A stretch of 64,000 nt of DNA from Salipiger mucosus DSM 16094 (GTDB lineage Bacteria; Pseudomonadota; Alphaproteobacteria; Rhodobacterales; Rhodobacteraceae): positions 306,034 to 370,033 of the forward strand of contig NZ_KE557275.1 of the NCBI RefSeq assembly GCF_000442255.1. Reading direction: 5' to 3'. A program made the position numbers and the translations under genes. Position 1 is the first letter of the stretch. Each line of letters starts with the position of its first letter. Positions 46,260-55,018 of the stretch are shown here, in pieces. The notes beneath the pieces are model-generated. The model ran no database searches and was not told where the DNA came from. It saw nothing but the letters and a program-made list of their open reading frames with translations.

Positions 46260-47654
46260 TCAGATCTCGATGGGGCGGTTCTCGCCCAGACCCTGACCCG
46301 CGGGCTCCGGGTCCGGCGCGATTTCGTGCCTTGGCCAGGCGACCTCGACGATGGCGCCGCGCGGGGTGCCGCGCCGGGTATCCTCGAAGGGGTCCGCGCC
46401 GTTGGCGAAGCTCAGCTCGGCGCCGGTGCGTTCCAGCAGTGTCTTGGCGATGAAGAGCCCGAGCCCCATGCCCTCGTAGCCGGGGCGTGCCCCGCGCTCG
46501 CCCTCGCCGCGCCGCCGGCGCACGAAGGGGTCGCCGATGCGGCCGATCAGGTGCGGCGGAAAGCCCTGGCCGTCGTCGATGATGCGGATCGAGACCGTCC
46601 CGTCGCTCCAGGTCGCCTCGATCCAGACGGCGCTGCGGGCGAAATCGACAGCGTTCTGGATCAGGTTGCGCAGCCCGTGGATGACCTCGGGACGGCGCAG
46701 GATCTGCGGCTGCGCGCCGTCGTCTTCGGGCGGCAGAGTCTGCTCGATGTGGATCTGCTTGCCGCGGTTCTCGTGCGGCTCGGCCGCCTCGCGGATGACC
46801 TCTGTGAGCGGCGCGCGCCGCATGTGCAGGTCGTCCTTGCCGGCGCGGCCCATCGACCGGAGGATGTCGCGGCAGCGGTCGGCCTGCGCGCGGATCAGCA
46901 TCGCGTCCTCGCGCAGCTCGGGGCGGTCGTCGAGTTCCTCGGCCAGCTCCGCCGAGGTGAGCTTGATCGTCGCGAGCGGTGTGCCCAGTTCGTGCGCCGC
47001 CGCGGCCACCACGCCGCCCAGGTCGTTGAGCTTCTGCGCACGCGCCAGCGCCATCTGCGTCGCGGCCAGCGCGTCGGACATGGCGTTCATCTCGCGCGTG
47101 ATGCGGCGGGAATAGACGGACTGGAACAGCAGCGCGATGGTGATCGCGGTCCACTGCCCGAAGACGAAGATATCGGGCACGCGCAGCAGCACCCCGTCCT
47201 GCGTGCGCAGCGGCAGGTGAAAGACCACCATCATCGTGATGAGCGCGAAGGCGGTGATGTTGAGGATGACGGTCGAGCGCAGCGAAAGCGCCGCCGCCGA
47301 GATCGTCACCGGGGCAAGGACCAGCAGCGAGAAGGGATTGTGCAGCCCGCCGGTCAGGAACAGCAGGAAGCACAGCTGCAGCAGGTCGAACATGACCATG
47401 AGGAAGTTCTCGGCTTCCGAGAGGCGCTTGTTCTCGGGAAAGACGAACATGGCCACGAGGTTGCCGATGACCGCGACCCCGACGGCGAGGTAGCAGAGCC
47501 CCAGCTCGAGCTGCAGATCGTAGAGCGTGCGGGCCACGACGATGGCGGTGATCTGCCCGGTGATGGCGAACCATCGCAGCAGGATCATCGTGCGCAACCG
47601 GATGAAGTTGCTGCGCTGGTGTTCCCCCAGCAGTCCCAGATCGGCCTGGCTCAT
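46260..47654 (-). CDS. regB: RegB/PrrB redox sensor histidine kinase
   Basis: A 464-residue membrane histidine kinase with six helices in residues 25-180, a quinone-binding loop GGLHNPFSLLVLAP (residues 102-115), phospho-accepting His221 in AAAHELGTPLATI, and redox-active Cys261 in QADRCRDILRSMG. The ATP-binding G boxes (DDGQGFPP, GMGLGLFIAKTLL) follow. It senses the respiratory ubiquinone pool and phosphorylates RegA, controlling respiration, carbon and nitrogen fixation and, where present, photosynthesis. It is divergent from senC. Confidence 0.96.
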   Translation of the reverse strand: MSQADLGLLGEHQRSNFIRLRTMILLRWFAITGQITAIVVARTLYDLQLELGLCYLAVGVAVIGNLVAMFVFPENKRLSEAENFLMVMFDLLQLCFLLFLTGGLHNPFSLLVLAPVTISAAALSLRSTVILNITAFALITMMVVFHLPLRTQDGVLLRVPDIFVFGQWTAITIALLFQSVYSRRITREMNAMSDALAATQMALARAQKLNDLGGVVAAAAHELGTPLATIKLTSAELAEELDDRPELREDAMLIRAQADRCRDILRSMGRAGKDDLHMRRAPLTEVIREAAEPHENRGKQIHIEQTLPPEDDGAQPQILRRPEVIHGLRNLIQNAVDFARSAVWIEATWSDGTVSIRIIDDGQGFPPHLIGRIGDPFVRRRRGEGERGARPGYEGMGLGLFIAKTLLERTGAELSFANGADPFEDTRRGTPRGAIVEVAWPRHEIAPDPEPAGQGLGENRPIEI

Positions 47655-47752
47655 CTGCGCGCTTTCGTCACTTGATCCGCTCGGGGCAATTGTTAGGTAT
47701 ACGGCGCGTCGCGCGCAAACCCTGTGCGCTCCCTTGATCCCGGAGATTCCTC

Positions 47753-48376
47753 ATGCGCTGGTTCGCAGCCCTCGCCGCCGCCCTCGTCCTTGTCGTGCTG
47801 GCCGGCGGTGCCTGGTTTCTCTGGCGCCCTGCGGGGAACTCGGCGGATCGCTTCGATCCCTGCCGCGCCACCGCCATTGCCGGCGGGTCCGATCAGATCG
47901 GCGGGCCCTTCGAACTCGTGAACGCGCAGGGCGAGACGGTCACGGACGAAGAGGTGATCACCAAGCCAACGCTGATGTACTTCGGCTACACCTTCTGCCC
48001 GGACGTCTGCCCGCTGGACACCGTGCGCAACGCCGACGCGGTCGACCTGCTGCAGGATCGCGGCCACGACGCGCAGACGGTCTTCGTCTCGATCGACCCG
48101 GAGCGCGACACACCCGAGGTGGTGGGCGACTTCGCGGACAACATCAGCGAGGACATGATCGGGCTGACCGGCTCGCCCGAGCAGATCAAGGCCGCGAGCC
48201 AGGCCTACCGGACCTACTACAAGAAGAACGACACCGGCGACGAATACTACCTCATGGACCATTCGACCTTCACCTACCTGGTCGTGCCCGGGGAGGGATT
48301 CCTCGACTACCTGCGCCGCGACCTGTCGGCTGAAGAGGCGGCCGACCGTGCTGCCTGCTTCCTCGACCGTCTGTGA
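47753..48376 (+). CDS. senC: SCO1/SenC copper chaperone
   Basis: A 207-residue membrane-anchored thioredoxin-fold protein with one N-terminal helix. The copper ligands are Cys82 and Cys86 (FCPDVCPLD) and His170 (LMDHSTFTYLV). It helps load copper into cytochrome c oxidase. Its place between regB and regA is conserved in the group and links oxidase assembly to the redox signal. It is divergent from regB by 98 bases. Confidence 0.95.
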   Translation: MRWFAALAAALVLVVLAGGAWFLWRPAGNSADRFDPCRATAIAGGSDQIGGPFELVNAQGETVTDEEVITKPTLMYFGYTFCPDVCPLDTVRNADAVDLLQDRGHDAQTVFVSIDPERDTPEVVGDFADNISEDMIGLTGSPEQIKAASQAYRTYYKKNDTGDEYYLMDHSTFTYLVVPGEGFLDYLRRDLSAEEAADRAACFLDRL

Positions 48377-48489
48377 TCGACCCGACGCCGCGTCGGAATC
48401 GACGTCGGCGTGAACTCGCCTAGTTTGACCGCATGCAAGGGGCAGGATATGACCCTTGCCACGCGGCAAACCGGATTGGGAGATTGCGG

Positions 48490-49044
48490 GTGGCGGACCA
48501 GACCATGGATGAGCTCGGCGACGACCGGACGTTGTTGCTGGTGGATGACGACGAGCCGTTCCTGCGTCGCCTCGCCAAGGCGATGGAAAAGCGCGGCTTC
48601 GAGGTCGAGACCGCCGACTCGGTCGCCGGCGGCACCGCCGTCGCAACGGCCCGCCCGCCCGCCTTCGCGGTGATCGACCTGCGGCTCGAGGATGGCAACG
48701 GTCTCGACGTGGTCGAGGTCTTGCGCGAGAAACGTCCCGACAGCCGGATCGTGGTGCTGACGGGCTACGGCGCCATCGCCACGGCCGTCGCGGCGGTCAA
48801 GATCGGCGCAACCGACTACCTGTCGAAGCCGGCCGATGCCACCGACATCATCAACGCGCTGTTGTCGCGCGGCGACGACCTGCCGCCGCCGCCGGAGAAC
48901 CCCATGAGCGCCGACCGGGTGCGCTGGGAGCACATCCAGCGCGTCTACGAGCTGTGTGACCGCAACGTCTCGGAAACGGCGCGGCGGCTCAACATGCACC
49001 GGCGCACGCTGCAGCGCATCCTCGCGAAACGCAGCCCGCGCTGA
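48490..49044 (+). CDS. regA: RegA/PrrA global response regulator
   Basis: A 184-residue regulator, the same length as known RegA proteins. The receiver domain has phospho-acceptor Asp63 (VIDLRLEDGNG) and the C-terminal Fis-type helix-turn-helix (DRNVSETARRLNMHRRTLQR) binds DNA, with the proline-rich linker LPPPPENPMS between them. The GTG at 48490 gives the family N-terminus MADQTMDELG. It is cotranscribed with senC, 113 bases apart. Confidence 0.96.
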   Translation: MADQTMDELGDDRTLLLVDDDEPFLRRLAKAMEKRGFEVETADSVAGGTAVATARPPAFAVIDLRLEDGNGLDVVEVLREKRPDSRIVVLTGYGAIATAVAAVKIGATDYLSKPADATDIINALLSRGDDLPPPPENPMSADRVRWEHIQRVYELCDRNVSETARRLNMHRRTLQRILAKRSPR

Positions 49045-49050
49045 GCGCGG

Positions 49051-49539
49051 TCACAGGTCGTAGCGCTTGAGCACCTTGTCCACGACCATGCCGTCGGCCA
49101 TCATGTAGCCGTCGATGCGGCCGTAATCCTCGAAGCCCCGGCTCTGGTAGTAGGCCAGCCCGCCGGCGTTGTCGGCGCGGATCTCGGCATTGATCCAGGC
49201 ATAGCCGGCGGCGCGCGCGGCCTCCTTCGTCGCCTCGAAGAGTTTCGACCCGATGCCCAGCCCGGTGCGGCCGCGCCGGGCGAAGGTCGCGATCTGGCCC
49301 ACGGTCTCGCCGTGCTCGCGGTGCGGCTCGATCCATTGGAAGCCCAGGATCTCGCCCGCCGCATCCTCGGCCACGTGCCAGATCGAGCGCGGATCGGCCT
49401 CCATCCAGCCCAGAAGCGTCTCCCGCGCGACCGGTTCGGTCAGAGCGGTGGTGCCGCCCTCGGCGATGATCTCGTTCAGCAGCTCGGCCATGGGACGGGC
49501 GTCGAGCGGGCCTGCGCGGCGGGTCAGGATCTCGGTCAT
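49051..49539 (-). CDS. GNAT-family N-acetyltransferase
   Basis: A 162-residue GNAT protein. The acetyl-CoA loop is GQIATFARRGRTGLGIGSKLF, read in parts, and the C-terminal block LAYYQSRGFEDYG is typical. It resembles phosphinothricin-type acetyltransferases, but the substrate is unknown. Its ATG overlaps the HD-hydrolase stop, so the two are coupled. It is convergent with regA, 6 bases apart. Confidence 0.85.
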   Translation of the reverse strand: MTEILTRRAGPLDARPMAELLNEIIAEGGTTALTEPVARETLLGWMEADPRSIWHVAEDAAGEILGFQWIEPHREHGETVGQIATFARRGRTGLGIGSKLFEATKEAARAAGYAWINAEIRADNAGGLAYYQSRGFEDYGRIDGYMMADGMVVDKVLKRYDL

Positions 49540-50141
49540 GGCAATTGCTCCAGCAGCTCGGTGTGGCGCGCGGTGAAGGCGCGGCGCACCTCGACCGGGG
49601 GGCGCAGGTGGATGTCGAGGCCCTCGGTCAGCTCGGGCGCGGGGCGGCCGAAAAAGCGCGTGGCCTCGGTCTCGGTGAAGCCGGCGATCTGCGTCGCCTC
49701 CATCCAGGCGCTGACCGAGTCGGCGCGCTTGATGCGTTTCTTCAGCGTGGGCGGTGTCAGCGCGGGCAGGCCGAAGCGGATGTGGATCGCCGCCGAGAGC
49801 CGCTTGTCGAGCTCGCCGTATTCCGGTCCGACGGCGGCCTTCACCGGCGAGATCATGTCGCCGATGACGTATTCCGGCGCGTCGTGCAGCAGCGCCGTGA
49901 GCCGGTCGGCCGCGCCGGCCCGCGGCCACATGCGCGAAAACAGCGCCTCGACCAGCAGCGAGTGCTCGGCCACCGAGTAGGGATAATCGCCTCGCGTCTG
50001 CCCGTTCCAGCGTGCGACGAAGGCGAGGCCGTGGGCGATGTCCTCGATCTCGATGTCGACCGGCGTCGGGTCGAGCAGGTCGAGCCGGCGGCCCGAGAGC
50101 ATCCTTTGCCAGGCGCGGGGCTTTTTGCGGGAAGACGGCAT
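49536..50141 (-). CDS. HD-domain hydrolase, YfbR-like
   Basis: A 201-residue HD-superfamily phosphohydrolase. Metal ligands are His in SVAEHSLLV, the HD pair in ALLHDAPEYVIGD and Asp in KRADSVSAW. It resembles YfbR-type 5'-nucleotidases and the small HD hydrolases of alphaproteobacteria. The N-terminal RMLSGRRLDLLDPTPVDI block is shared with relatives in this order. It is divergent from ahcY. Confidence 0.85.
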   Translation of the reverse strand: MPSSRKKPRAWQRMLSGRRLDLLDPTPVDIEIEDIAHGLAFVARWNGQTRGDYPYSVAEHSLLVEALFSRMWPRAGAADRLTALLHDAPEYVIGDMISPVKAAVGPEYGELDKRLSAAIHIRFGLPALTPPTLKKRIKRADSVSAWMEATQIAGFTETEATRFFGRPAPELTEGLDIHLRPPVEVRRAFTARHTELLEQLP

Positions 50142-50314
50142 GCGGGCTCCGTGGTGCGACGGCGCAATGAGCTAGCGGGCGCAGGCGCAGCTGTAAAGCC
50201 GTCCCGGCGGAGCCATGCCCGGGGCCGACCGTGACGCAGGGTCAATGGACCGCCCCCTTTCGCGCCGTTTCCCCGGAGCGAACTGCCTGTTCCCACGGCA
50301 GGCCGCGATGCGCG

Positions 50315-50343
50315 TTGCCTGACAAATCGGCTGGTGGTATCTG
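50315..50343 (+). promoter_or_regulatory. Possible promoter for ahcY
   Basis: TTGCCT, a 17-base spacer and TATCTG give a partial sigma-70 match about 40 bases before the ahcY ATG, leaving a leader of only about 30 bases. The match is weak at the -10. Confidence 0.35.
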
Positions 50344-50380
50344 CGCACCAACGTTTCCAACAGGACTGGAGCACTGCAGC

Positions 50381-51781
50381 ATGGCAGAGGACTACATCGT
50401 CAAGGACATCGCGCTGGCCGGATTCGGGCGCAAGGAGCTGGACATCGCCGAGACCGAGATGCCGGGCCTGATGGCCTGCCGGGCGGAATTCGGCGAGGAA
50501 AAGCCCCTCAAGGGCGCCAGGATCGCCGGCTCGTTGCACATGACGATCCAGACCGCCTGCCTGATCGAGACCCTCGTGGCGCTGGGCGCCGAGGTGCGCT
50601 GGGCGTCCTGCAACATCTTCTCGACGCAGGACCACGCTGCGGCCGTGATCGCCGAGGGCGGCACGCCGGTCTTCGCCGTGAAGGGCGAGACGCTCGAGGA
50701 ATACTGGGACTACTGCGACCGGATCTTCCAGTTCGGCGGCGAGGACGGCACCGCCAACATGATCCTCGACGACGGCGGCGATGCCACGCTCTACATCCTG
50801 CTGGGCGCACGCGTCGAGGCCGGCGAGACCGACCTCATCGAGGTGCCCACGAGCGAAGAGGAGACCTGTCTCTTCGCCCAGATCAAGAAGCGCCTCGCCG
50901 CGAGCCCCGGCTGGTTCACCAAGCAGCGCGACGCGATCAAGGGCGTTTCCGAGGAGACCACGACGGGCGTGCATCGCCTGTACGAGCTGCAGAAGAAGGG
51001 TCTGCTGCCCTTCCCGGCGATCAACGTGAACGACAGCGTCACGAAGTCGAAGTTCGACAACAAGTACGGCTGCAAGGAATCGCTCGTCGACGGCATCCGC
51101 CGCGCGACCGACACCATGATGGCCGGCAAGGTCGCCGTGGTCTGCGGCTACGGTGACGTGGGCAAGGGTTCGGCCGCCTCGCTGGCCGGCGCCGGCGCGC
51201 GCGTGAAGGTCACCGAGAGCGACCCGATCTGCGCCCTGCAGGCGGCGATGGACGGCTTCGAGGTCGTGACCCTCGAGGACGTGATCGACCAGGCCGACAT
51301 CTTCATCACCACGACCGGCAACAAGGACGTGATCCGCATCGACCACATGCGCGCGATGAAGGACATGGCGATCGTCGGCAACATCGGCCACTTCGACAAC
51401 GAGATTCAGGTCGCGGCGCTGAAGAACCACAAGTGGACCAACATCAAGGACCAAGTGGACATGATCGAGATGCCCTCGGGCTCGCGCATCATCCTGCTGT
51501 CCGAAGGCCGCCTGCTGAACCTCGGCAACGCCACCGGCCACCCGTCCTTCGTGATGTCCGCCTCCTTCACCAACCAGGTGCTGGCGCAGATCGAGTTGTG
51601 GAAGAACGGCGGCGAGTACGAGAACCAGGTCTACATCCTGCCCAAGCACCTCGACGAGAAGGTCGCGCGCCTGCACCTCGAGCGCATCGGCGTGAGGCTG
51701 ACCCAGCTTTCGCCCGAGCAGGCCGCCTACATCGGCGTCTCGCCCGAGGGCCCGTTCAAGCCGGAACACTACCGCTACTGA
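50381..51781 (+). CDS. ahcY: S-adenosylhomocysteine hydrolase
   Basis: Splits S-adenosylhomocysteine into adenosine and homocysteine, keeping methylation reactions running. The 466-residue protein carries the bacterial insertion of about 40 residues and the NAD-binding [19 protein letters not shown] near residue 252. The [15 protein letters not shown] and [17 protein letters not shown] motifs are conserved. The ATG at 50381 is preceded by GGAGCA. A strong terminator follows at once. Confidence 0.97.
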   Translation: MAEDYIVKDIALAGFGRKELDIAETEMPGLMACRAEFGEEKPLKGARIAGSLHMTIQTACLIETLVALGAEVRWASCNIFSTQDHAAAVIAEGGTPVFAVKGETLEEYWDYCDRIFQFGGEDGTANMILDDGGDATLYILLGARVEAGETDLIEVPTSEEETCLFAQIKKRLAASPGWFTKQRDAIKGVSEETTTGVHRLYELQKKGLLPFPAINVNDSVTKSKFDNKYGCKESLVDGIRRATDTMMAGKVAVVCGYGDVGKGSAASLAGAGARVKVTESDPICALQAAMDGFEVVTLEDVIDQADIFITTTGNKDVIRIDHMRAMKDMAIVGNIGHFDNEIQVAALKNHKWTNIKDQVDMIEMPSGSRIILLSEGRLLNLGNATGHPSFVMSASFTNQVLAQIELWKNGGEYENQVYILPKHLDEKVARLHLERIGVRLTQLSPEQAAYIGVSPEGPFKPEHYRY

Positions 51782-51806
51782 GGCATCCTCGCGCCTGTAC
51801 ATTCCG

Positions 51807-51833
51807 AAGCCGGCCCCGCGGGGCCGGCTTTTT
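51807..51833 (+). terminator. Rho-independent terminator after ahcY
   Basis: AAGCCGGCCCC and GGGGCCGGCTT form an 11-bp stem with a tight centre, followed by TTTTT, 25 bases after the ahcY stop. Confidence 0.93.
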
Positions 51834-51984
51834 CCTTTGTGGCCGGTCGTCGTCGGCAGAGTTGCGCCTGTGCCGGGCCCGGTGTCGCATAACGGTGGCG
51901 TAGCCCGCTCTTGACGGCTAGGAGGGGGAAACAACAAGGCGGGACCGAATCGCGCCGAAACCGAGCAGAGGCAGAGACTCCGAC

Positions 51985-52728
51985 GTGCAAGCCAATGTCG
52001 CGAGCGGCCGGGGCGACTCCGTCGTTTCGACCGTCAAACCCATCCAGTTCCGCGGGCGGTTCCTGACCGCAGTCGCGGTCCGCGTCTCCGGCCCCCCGGA
52101 CGACGATTTCGTCGAATTCCTCGATTTCCGTCTCGACCAGACGCCGAATTTCTTCGTCGATGCGCCGGTGGTGCTCGACCTCGCGCTGGCCGAGGACCGC
52201 GTCGGTCCCGACGACGTGCGGCGGCTGATCGAGACGCTGCGCGCGCGCAAGCTGGCCGTCTTCGGAGTGCAGGGCGCGAGCGAGGCGCAGCGCATCCAGG
52301 CCGAGGCGATGGGCCTCATCACCGTGACCGGCGGGCGCGACGCGCCGCTGCGCAGCACCGAGCGGCAGACCCGTTCCGCCGCGCCGGCCAAGGCGCCCGT
52401 GCTCAAGAACCGGATCATCACGCGGCCGGTGCGCTCGGGGCAGATGGTGGTGGCCGAGGACGGCGACCTGACCGTGATCGGGCCCGTCAGCTCGGGCGCC
52501 GAACTGGTCGCGCGCGGTAGCATCCACGTCTATGGCCGGCTGCGCGGCCGCGCCATGGCGGGCGCGCACGGCGACGAGACCGCCCGGATCTTCTGCCAGA
52601 ACCTTGACGCCGAGCTCTTGGCGGTCGCGGGGCTCTACCGCACCAGCGAGAACCTCGGCGATGCGCATCGTAACCAGCCCGTGCAGGTGTTTCTCGAGGA
52701 CGAGCGGCTGCGTGTCGAACCGCTCTGA
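51985..52728 (+). CDS. minC: Septum site-determining protein MinC
   Basis: A 247-residue inhibitor of FtsZ ring assembly. The N-terminal domain (to about residue 115) and the C-terminal beta-helix (VRSGQMVVAEDGDLTVIG, then SGAELVARGSIHVYGRLRGRA) are both present, with the proline/alanine linker between. The GTG start at 51985 has a weak site. It heads minCDE. Confidence 0.95.
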   Translation: MQANVASGRGDSVVSTVKPIQFRGRFLTAVAVRVSGPPDDDFVEFLDFRLDQTPNFFVDAPVVLDLALAEDRVGPDDVRRLIETLRARKLAVFGVQGASEAQRIQAEAMGLITVTGGRDAPLRSTERQTRSAAPAKAPVLKNRIITRPVRSGQMVVAEDGDLTVIGPVSSGAELVARGSIHVYGRLRGRAMAGAHGDETARIFCQNLDAELLAVAGLYRTSENLGDAHRNQPVQVFLEDERLRVEPL

Positions 52729-52755
52729 TCCGCGACCGAACCAAAGGAGCCGTAA

Positions 52756-53574
52756 GTGAGCAAAGTCATCGTCGTCACGTCCGGGAAGGGCGGGGTGGGC
52801 AAGACCACCTCGGCCGCCGCCATAAGTGCCGGACTTGCCAAGCAGGGTCACAAGACCGTCGTCATCGATTTCGACGTGGGCCTGCGAAACCTCGACATGA
52901 TCATGGGGTGCGAGCGCCGCGTGGTCTTCGATTTCATCAACGTGATCCAGGGCGACGCCAAGTTGAAGCAGGCGCTCATCAAGGATCGTCGGCTCGAGAA
53001 CCTGTCGGTTCTGCCGACCTCGCAGACGCGCGACAAGGACGCGCTGACCCGCGAGGGCGTGGGCAAGGTGCTGGACGAGCTGCGCGAGGAGTTCGACTAC
53101 ATCGTCTGCGACAGCCCCGCCGGGATCGAGCGCGGCGCGCAGCTGGCGATGTACTATGCCGACGAGGCGGTGCTGGTGACCAATCCCGAGGTCTCCTCGG
53201 TGCGTGACAGCGACCGCATGCTGGGCCTGCTGAACAGCAAGACCCGCCGCGCCGAGGAAGACGGCGCCGAGCCGATCAACGCGCACCTCCTGCTGACGCG
53301 CTTCGACCCCAAGCGCAGCGGCGACGGCGAGATGATGACCGTCGAGGACGTGCTCGAGATCCTCGCGATCCCGCTGCTGGGCGTGATCCCCGAAAGCCCT
53401 GCGGTGCTGCGCGCCTCGAACGAGGGCGTGCCGGTGGTCATGGGCGACAAGTCGCGCGCGGCGACCGCCTACGAGGAAGCCGTGGCACGGCTGACCGGCG
53501 AGCAGATCGAGATCAGGATCGAAGGCGAGGATCGTCCGGGCTTCTTCCAGCGGATCTTCGGACGCACGGCATGA
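52756..53574 (+). CDS. minD: Septum site-determining ATPase MinD
   Basis: A 272-residue membrane-associated ATPase that carries MinC to the poles. The deviant Walker A GKGGVGKTTS is at residues 10-19; FDVGLRNLDMIMGCERR and CDSPAGIERGA follow. The C-terminal amphipathic helix (FFQRIFGR) anchors it to the membrane. The GTG start has an AAAGGAG site. It overlaps minE by 4 bases. Confidence 0.97.
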   Translation: MSKVIVVTSGKGGVGKTTSAAAISAGLAKQGHKTVVIDFDVGLRNLDMIMGCERRVVFDFINVIQGDAKLKQALIKDRRLENLSVLPTSQTRDKDALTREGVGKVLDELREEFDYIVCDSPAGIERGAQLAMYYADEAVLVTNPEVSSVRDSDRMLGLLNSKTRRAEEDGAEPINAHLLLTRFDPKRSGDGEMMTVEDVLEILAIPLLGVIPESPAVLRASNEGVPVVMGDKSRAATAYEEAVARLTGEQIEIRIEGEDRPGFFQRIFGRTA

Positions 53575-53849
53575 GCATGTTCGGTTTCAACTTCAGATCC
53601 CGCAAGGCGAAGTCGGCCCAGACTGCCAAGGACCGGCTGCAGATCCTGCTGGCGCACGAGCGCGGCACGGAGGGGTCCGGGTCGGGGCCGGACTACCTGC
53701 CGCTGCTGCAGCGCGACATCCTCGCCGCAATCAAGAAGCACGTCCATGTCGAGGGCGACGCCGTCGACATCCGCATGGAGCGCGAGGACGACATCTCGAG
53801 CATCGAGATCAACATAGACCTGCTCAAGCAGGCCGCGCGCGCGGATTGA
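53571..53849 (+). CDS. minE: Cell-division topological factor MinE
   Basis: A 92-residue activator of MinD ATPase that sets the oscillation of the Min system. The MinD-contact segment TAKDRLQILLAHERG and the C-terminal dimerisation domain (REDDISSIEINIDL) are present. It ends the operon; a short hairpin follows. Confidence 0.95.
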   Translation: MSMFGFNFRSRKAKSAQTAKDRLQILLAHERGTEGSGSGPDYLPLLQRDILAAIKKHVHVEGDAVDIRMEREDDISSIEINIDLLKQAARAD

Positions 53850-53857
53850 AAGCGACA

Positions 53858-53883
53858 TCCCGCCGGTCACTGCGCCGGCGGGA
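53858..53883 (+). terminator. Possible terminator after minE
   Basis: TCCCGCCGG and CCGGCGGGA form a 9-bp stem with an 8-base loop, but no T-tract follows. Confidence 0.4.
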
Positions 53884-54018
53884 ACCGGCTTGGTGCATAT
53901 GCGGAATCTGGCGGTGGCCTGCCGGATTCCCCCGATCGGGCCCCTCGCCGGAACGACGGGGCCCGCAATCCTCTTATCCGGGTATCGAACGACCGATAAC
54001 CATCCGATGGAGGATCAG

Positions 54019-54921
54019 ATGAAACTGAGCAAACTCACGACCGGCGCGGCCCTGGCAGCACTTCTTGCAGGCGGCGCGCTCGCGCAGGACAGCAGCGGCA
54101 CCGCGAACGAGTCCGGGACGTCGGGCATGGCGGCGGAGACCGTGCCCGAGGGCGACGAGATGGCATCGGGCAACAGCGCGCCCGCAGTCTTCACCAGCAT
54201 CGAGGAAATGACCGTCGGCGACGTGCTCGACATGACCGCCTTCGACCCGGAGGGCAACAAGATCGCCGAGGTCGACTACGTGGTGATGAACGAGGGCGTG
54301 CCCTCGGCCGTGCTGGGCATCGGCGGCTTCCTTGGCCTTGGCGAATACACCGTGGCGCTGCCGCTTTCGGATTTCGACCTGAACGACGAGGGCAACGCCC
54401 TGGTGCTCCCCTCCGACAAGGAGACGCTGAAGGAGCAGCAGGAATTCGATGAATCCGGCGTCGAGAGCATCGACGAGGAGGTCACCGTCGCCCAGCTGAT
54501 GGAAGAAGCCGGCGGGTCGGACAGTGAGTCTGATGCCGGGTCGGACGATGCGCAGGCATCGGGTGATGCGGCATCCTCGGGCGGCGAGTCCGGTTCCGGC
54601 GATGCAGCCGAGAGCGGCGACGAGATGGATGCCGAGTCCAGCGGCTCCGAGGCTGGCGGCGAGGCCGAGGCCGAAGGCGACGCCGAGATGACCACCGAGG
54701 GTGACGCCGAAGCAACGACCGAAGGCGACGCGGACGCGAGCGCCCAAGGTGACGCCGAAATGACGACCGAGGGCGATGCCGAGGCGACGACCGAGGGCGA
54801 CACCGAAGCAGGCGCCGAGGCGGATGCCGAGGGCGATGCCGAAATGTCGACGGAAGGTGACGCCGAAGGCGACGCCGAGATGACCACGGAAGGCGAAGCC
54901 GAAACCGAGGAATCGCAGTAA
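54019..54921 (+). CDS. Exported PRC-barrel protein with acidic repeat tail
   Basis: A 300-residue protein with a Sec signal (MKLSKLTTGAALAALLAGGALA), a PRC-barrel domain near residues 60-130 (VGDVLDMTAFDPEGNKIAEV, read in parts, then LGEYTVALPLSDF) and a low-complexity acidic C-terminus. From about residue 220 the tail is built from variants of EGDAEMTT, about seven residues long. PRC-barrels bind partners or metals at membranes and in RNA processing factors; here the role is unknown. The tail could be disordered or bind calcium. The ATG is set by GGAGG. It stands alone. Confidence 0.8.
   Translation: MKLSKLTTGAALAALLAGGALAQDSSGTANESGTSGMAAETVPEGDEMASGNSAPAVFTSIEEMTVGDVLDMTAFDPEGNKIAEVDYVVMNEGVPSAVLGIGGFLGLGEYTVALPLSDFDLNDEGNALVLPSDKETLKEQQEFDESGVESIDEEVTVAQLMEEAGGSDSESDAGSDDAQASGDAASSGGESGSGDAAESGDEMDAESSGSEAGGEAEAEGDAEMTTEGDAEATTEGDADASAQGDAEMTTEGDAEATTEGDTEAGAEADAEGDAEMSTEGDAEGDAEMTTEGEAETEESQ
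54674..54918 (+). repeat. Tandem acidic coding repeat in the PRC-barrel gene
   Basis: Imperfect 21-base units code for EGDAEMTT-like heptads (EGDAEATT, EGDADASA, EGDTEAGA, EGDAEMST). Copy number may vary between strains. Confidence 0.75.
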
Positions 54922-54951
54922 CCTGCGCGCTTCCCTCGGGAGCTTTACAAC

Positions 54952-54981
54952 AGGGGCGCGGCCGGCAGGTCGCGCCCCTTT
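54952..54981 (+). terminator. Terminator after the PRC-barrel gene
   Basis: GGGGCGCG and CGCGCCCC pair around a 10-base loop and are followed by TTT, between convergent genes. Confidence 0.6.
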
Positions 54982-55018
54982 CCATGCGCCGGAGGCATGA
55001 TCCAGTCCCGGCGAACGA

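Noticed and set aside
50270-50380. Possible SAH or SAM/SAH riboswitch before ahcY (TTTCC...CTGGAGCA near the start codon)
   Set aside because: The leader lacks the closing stem of the SAM/SAH fold and the conserved core of the SAH riboswitch, and a plausible promoter leaves only about 30 bases of RNA.
54276-54985. Repeat-rich open frames antisense to the PRC-barrel gene
   Set aside because: They mirror the acidic repeat of the real gene and have no start signals or family resemblance.
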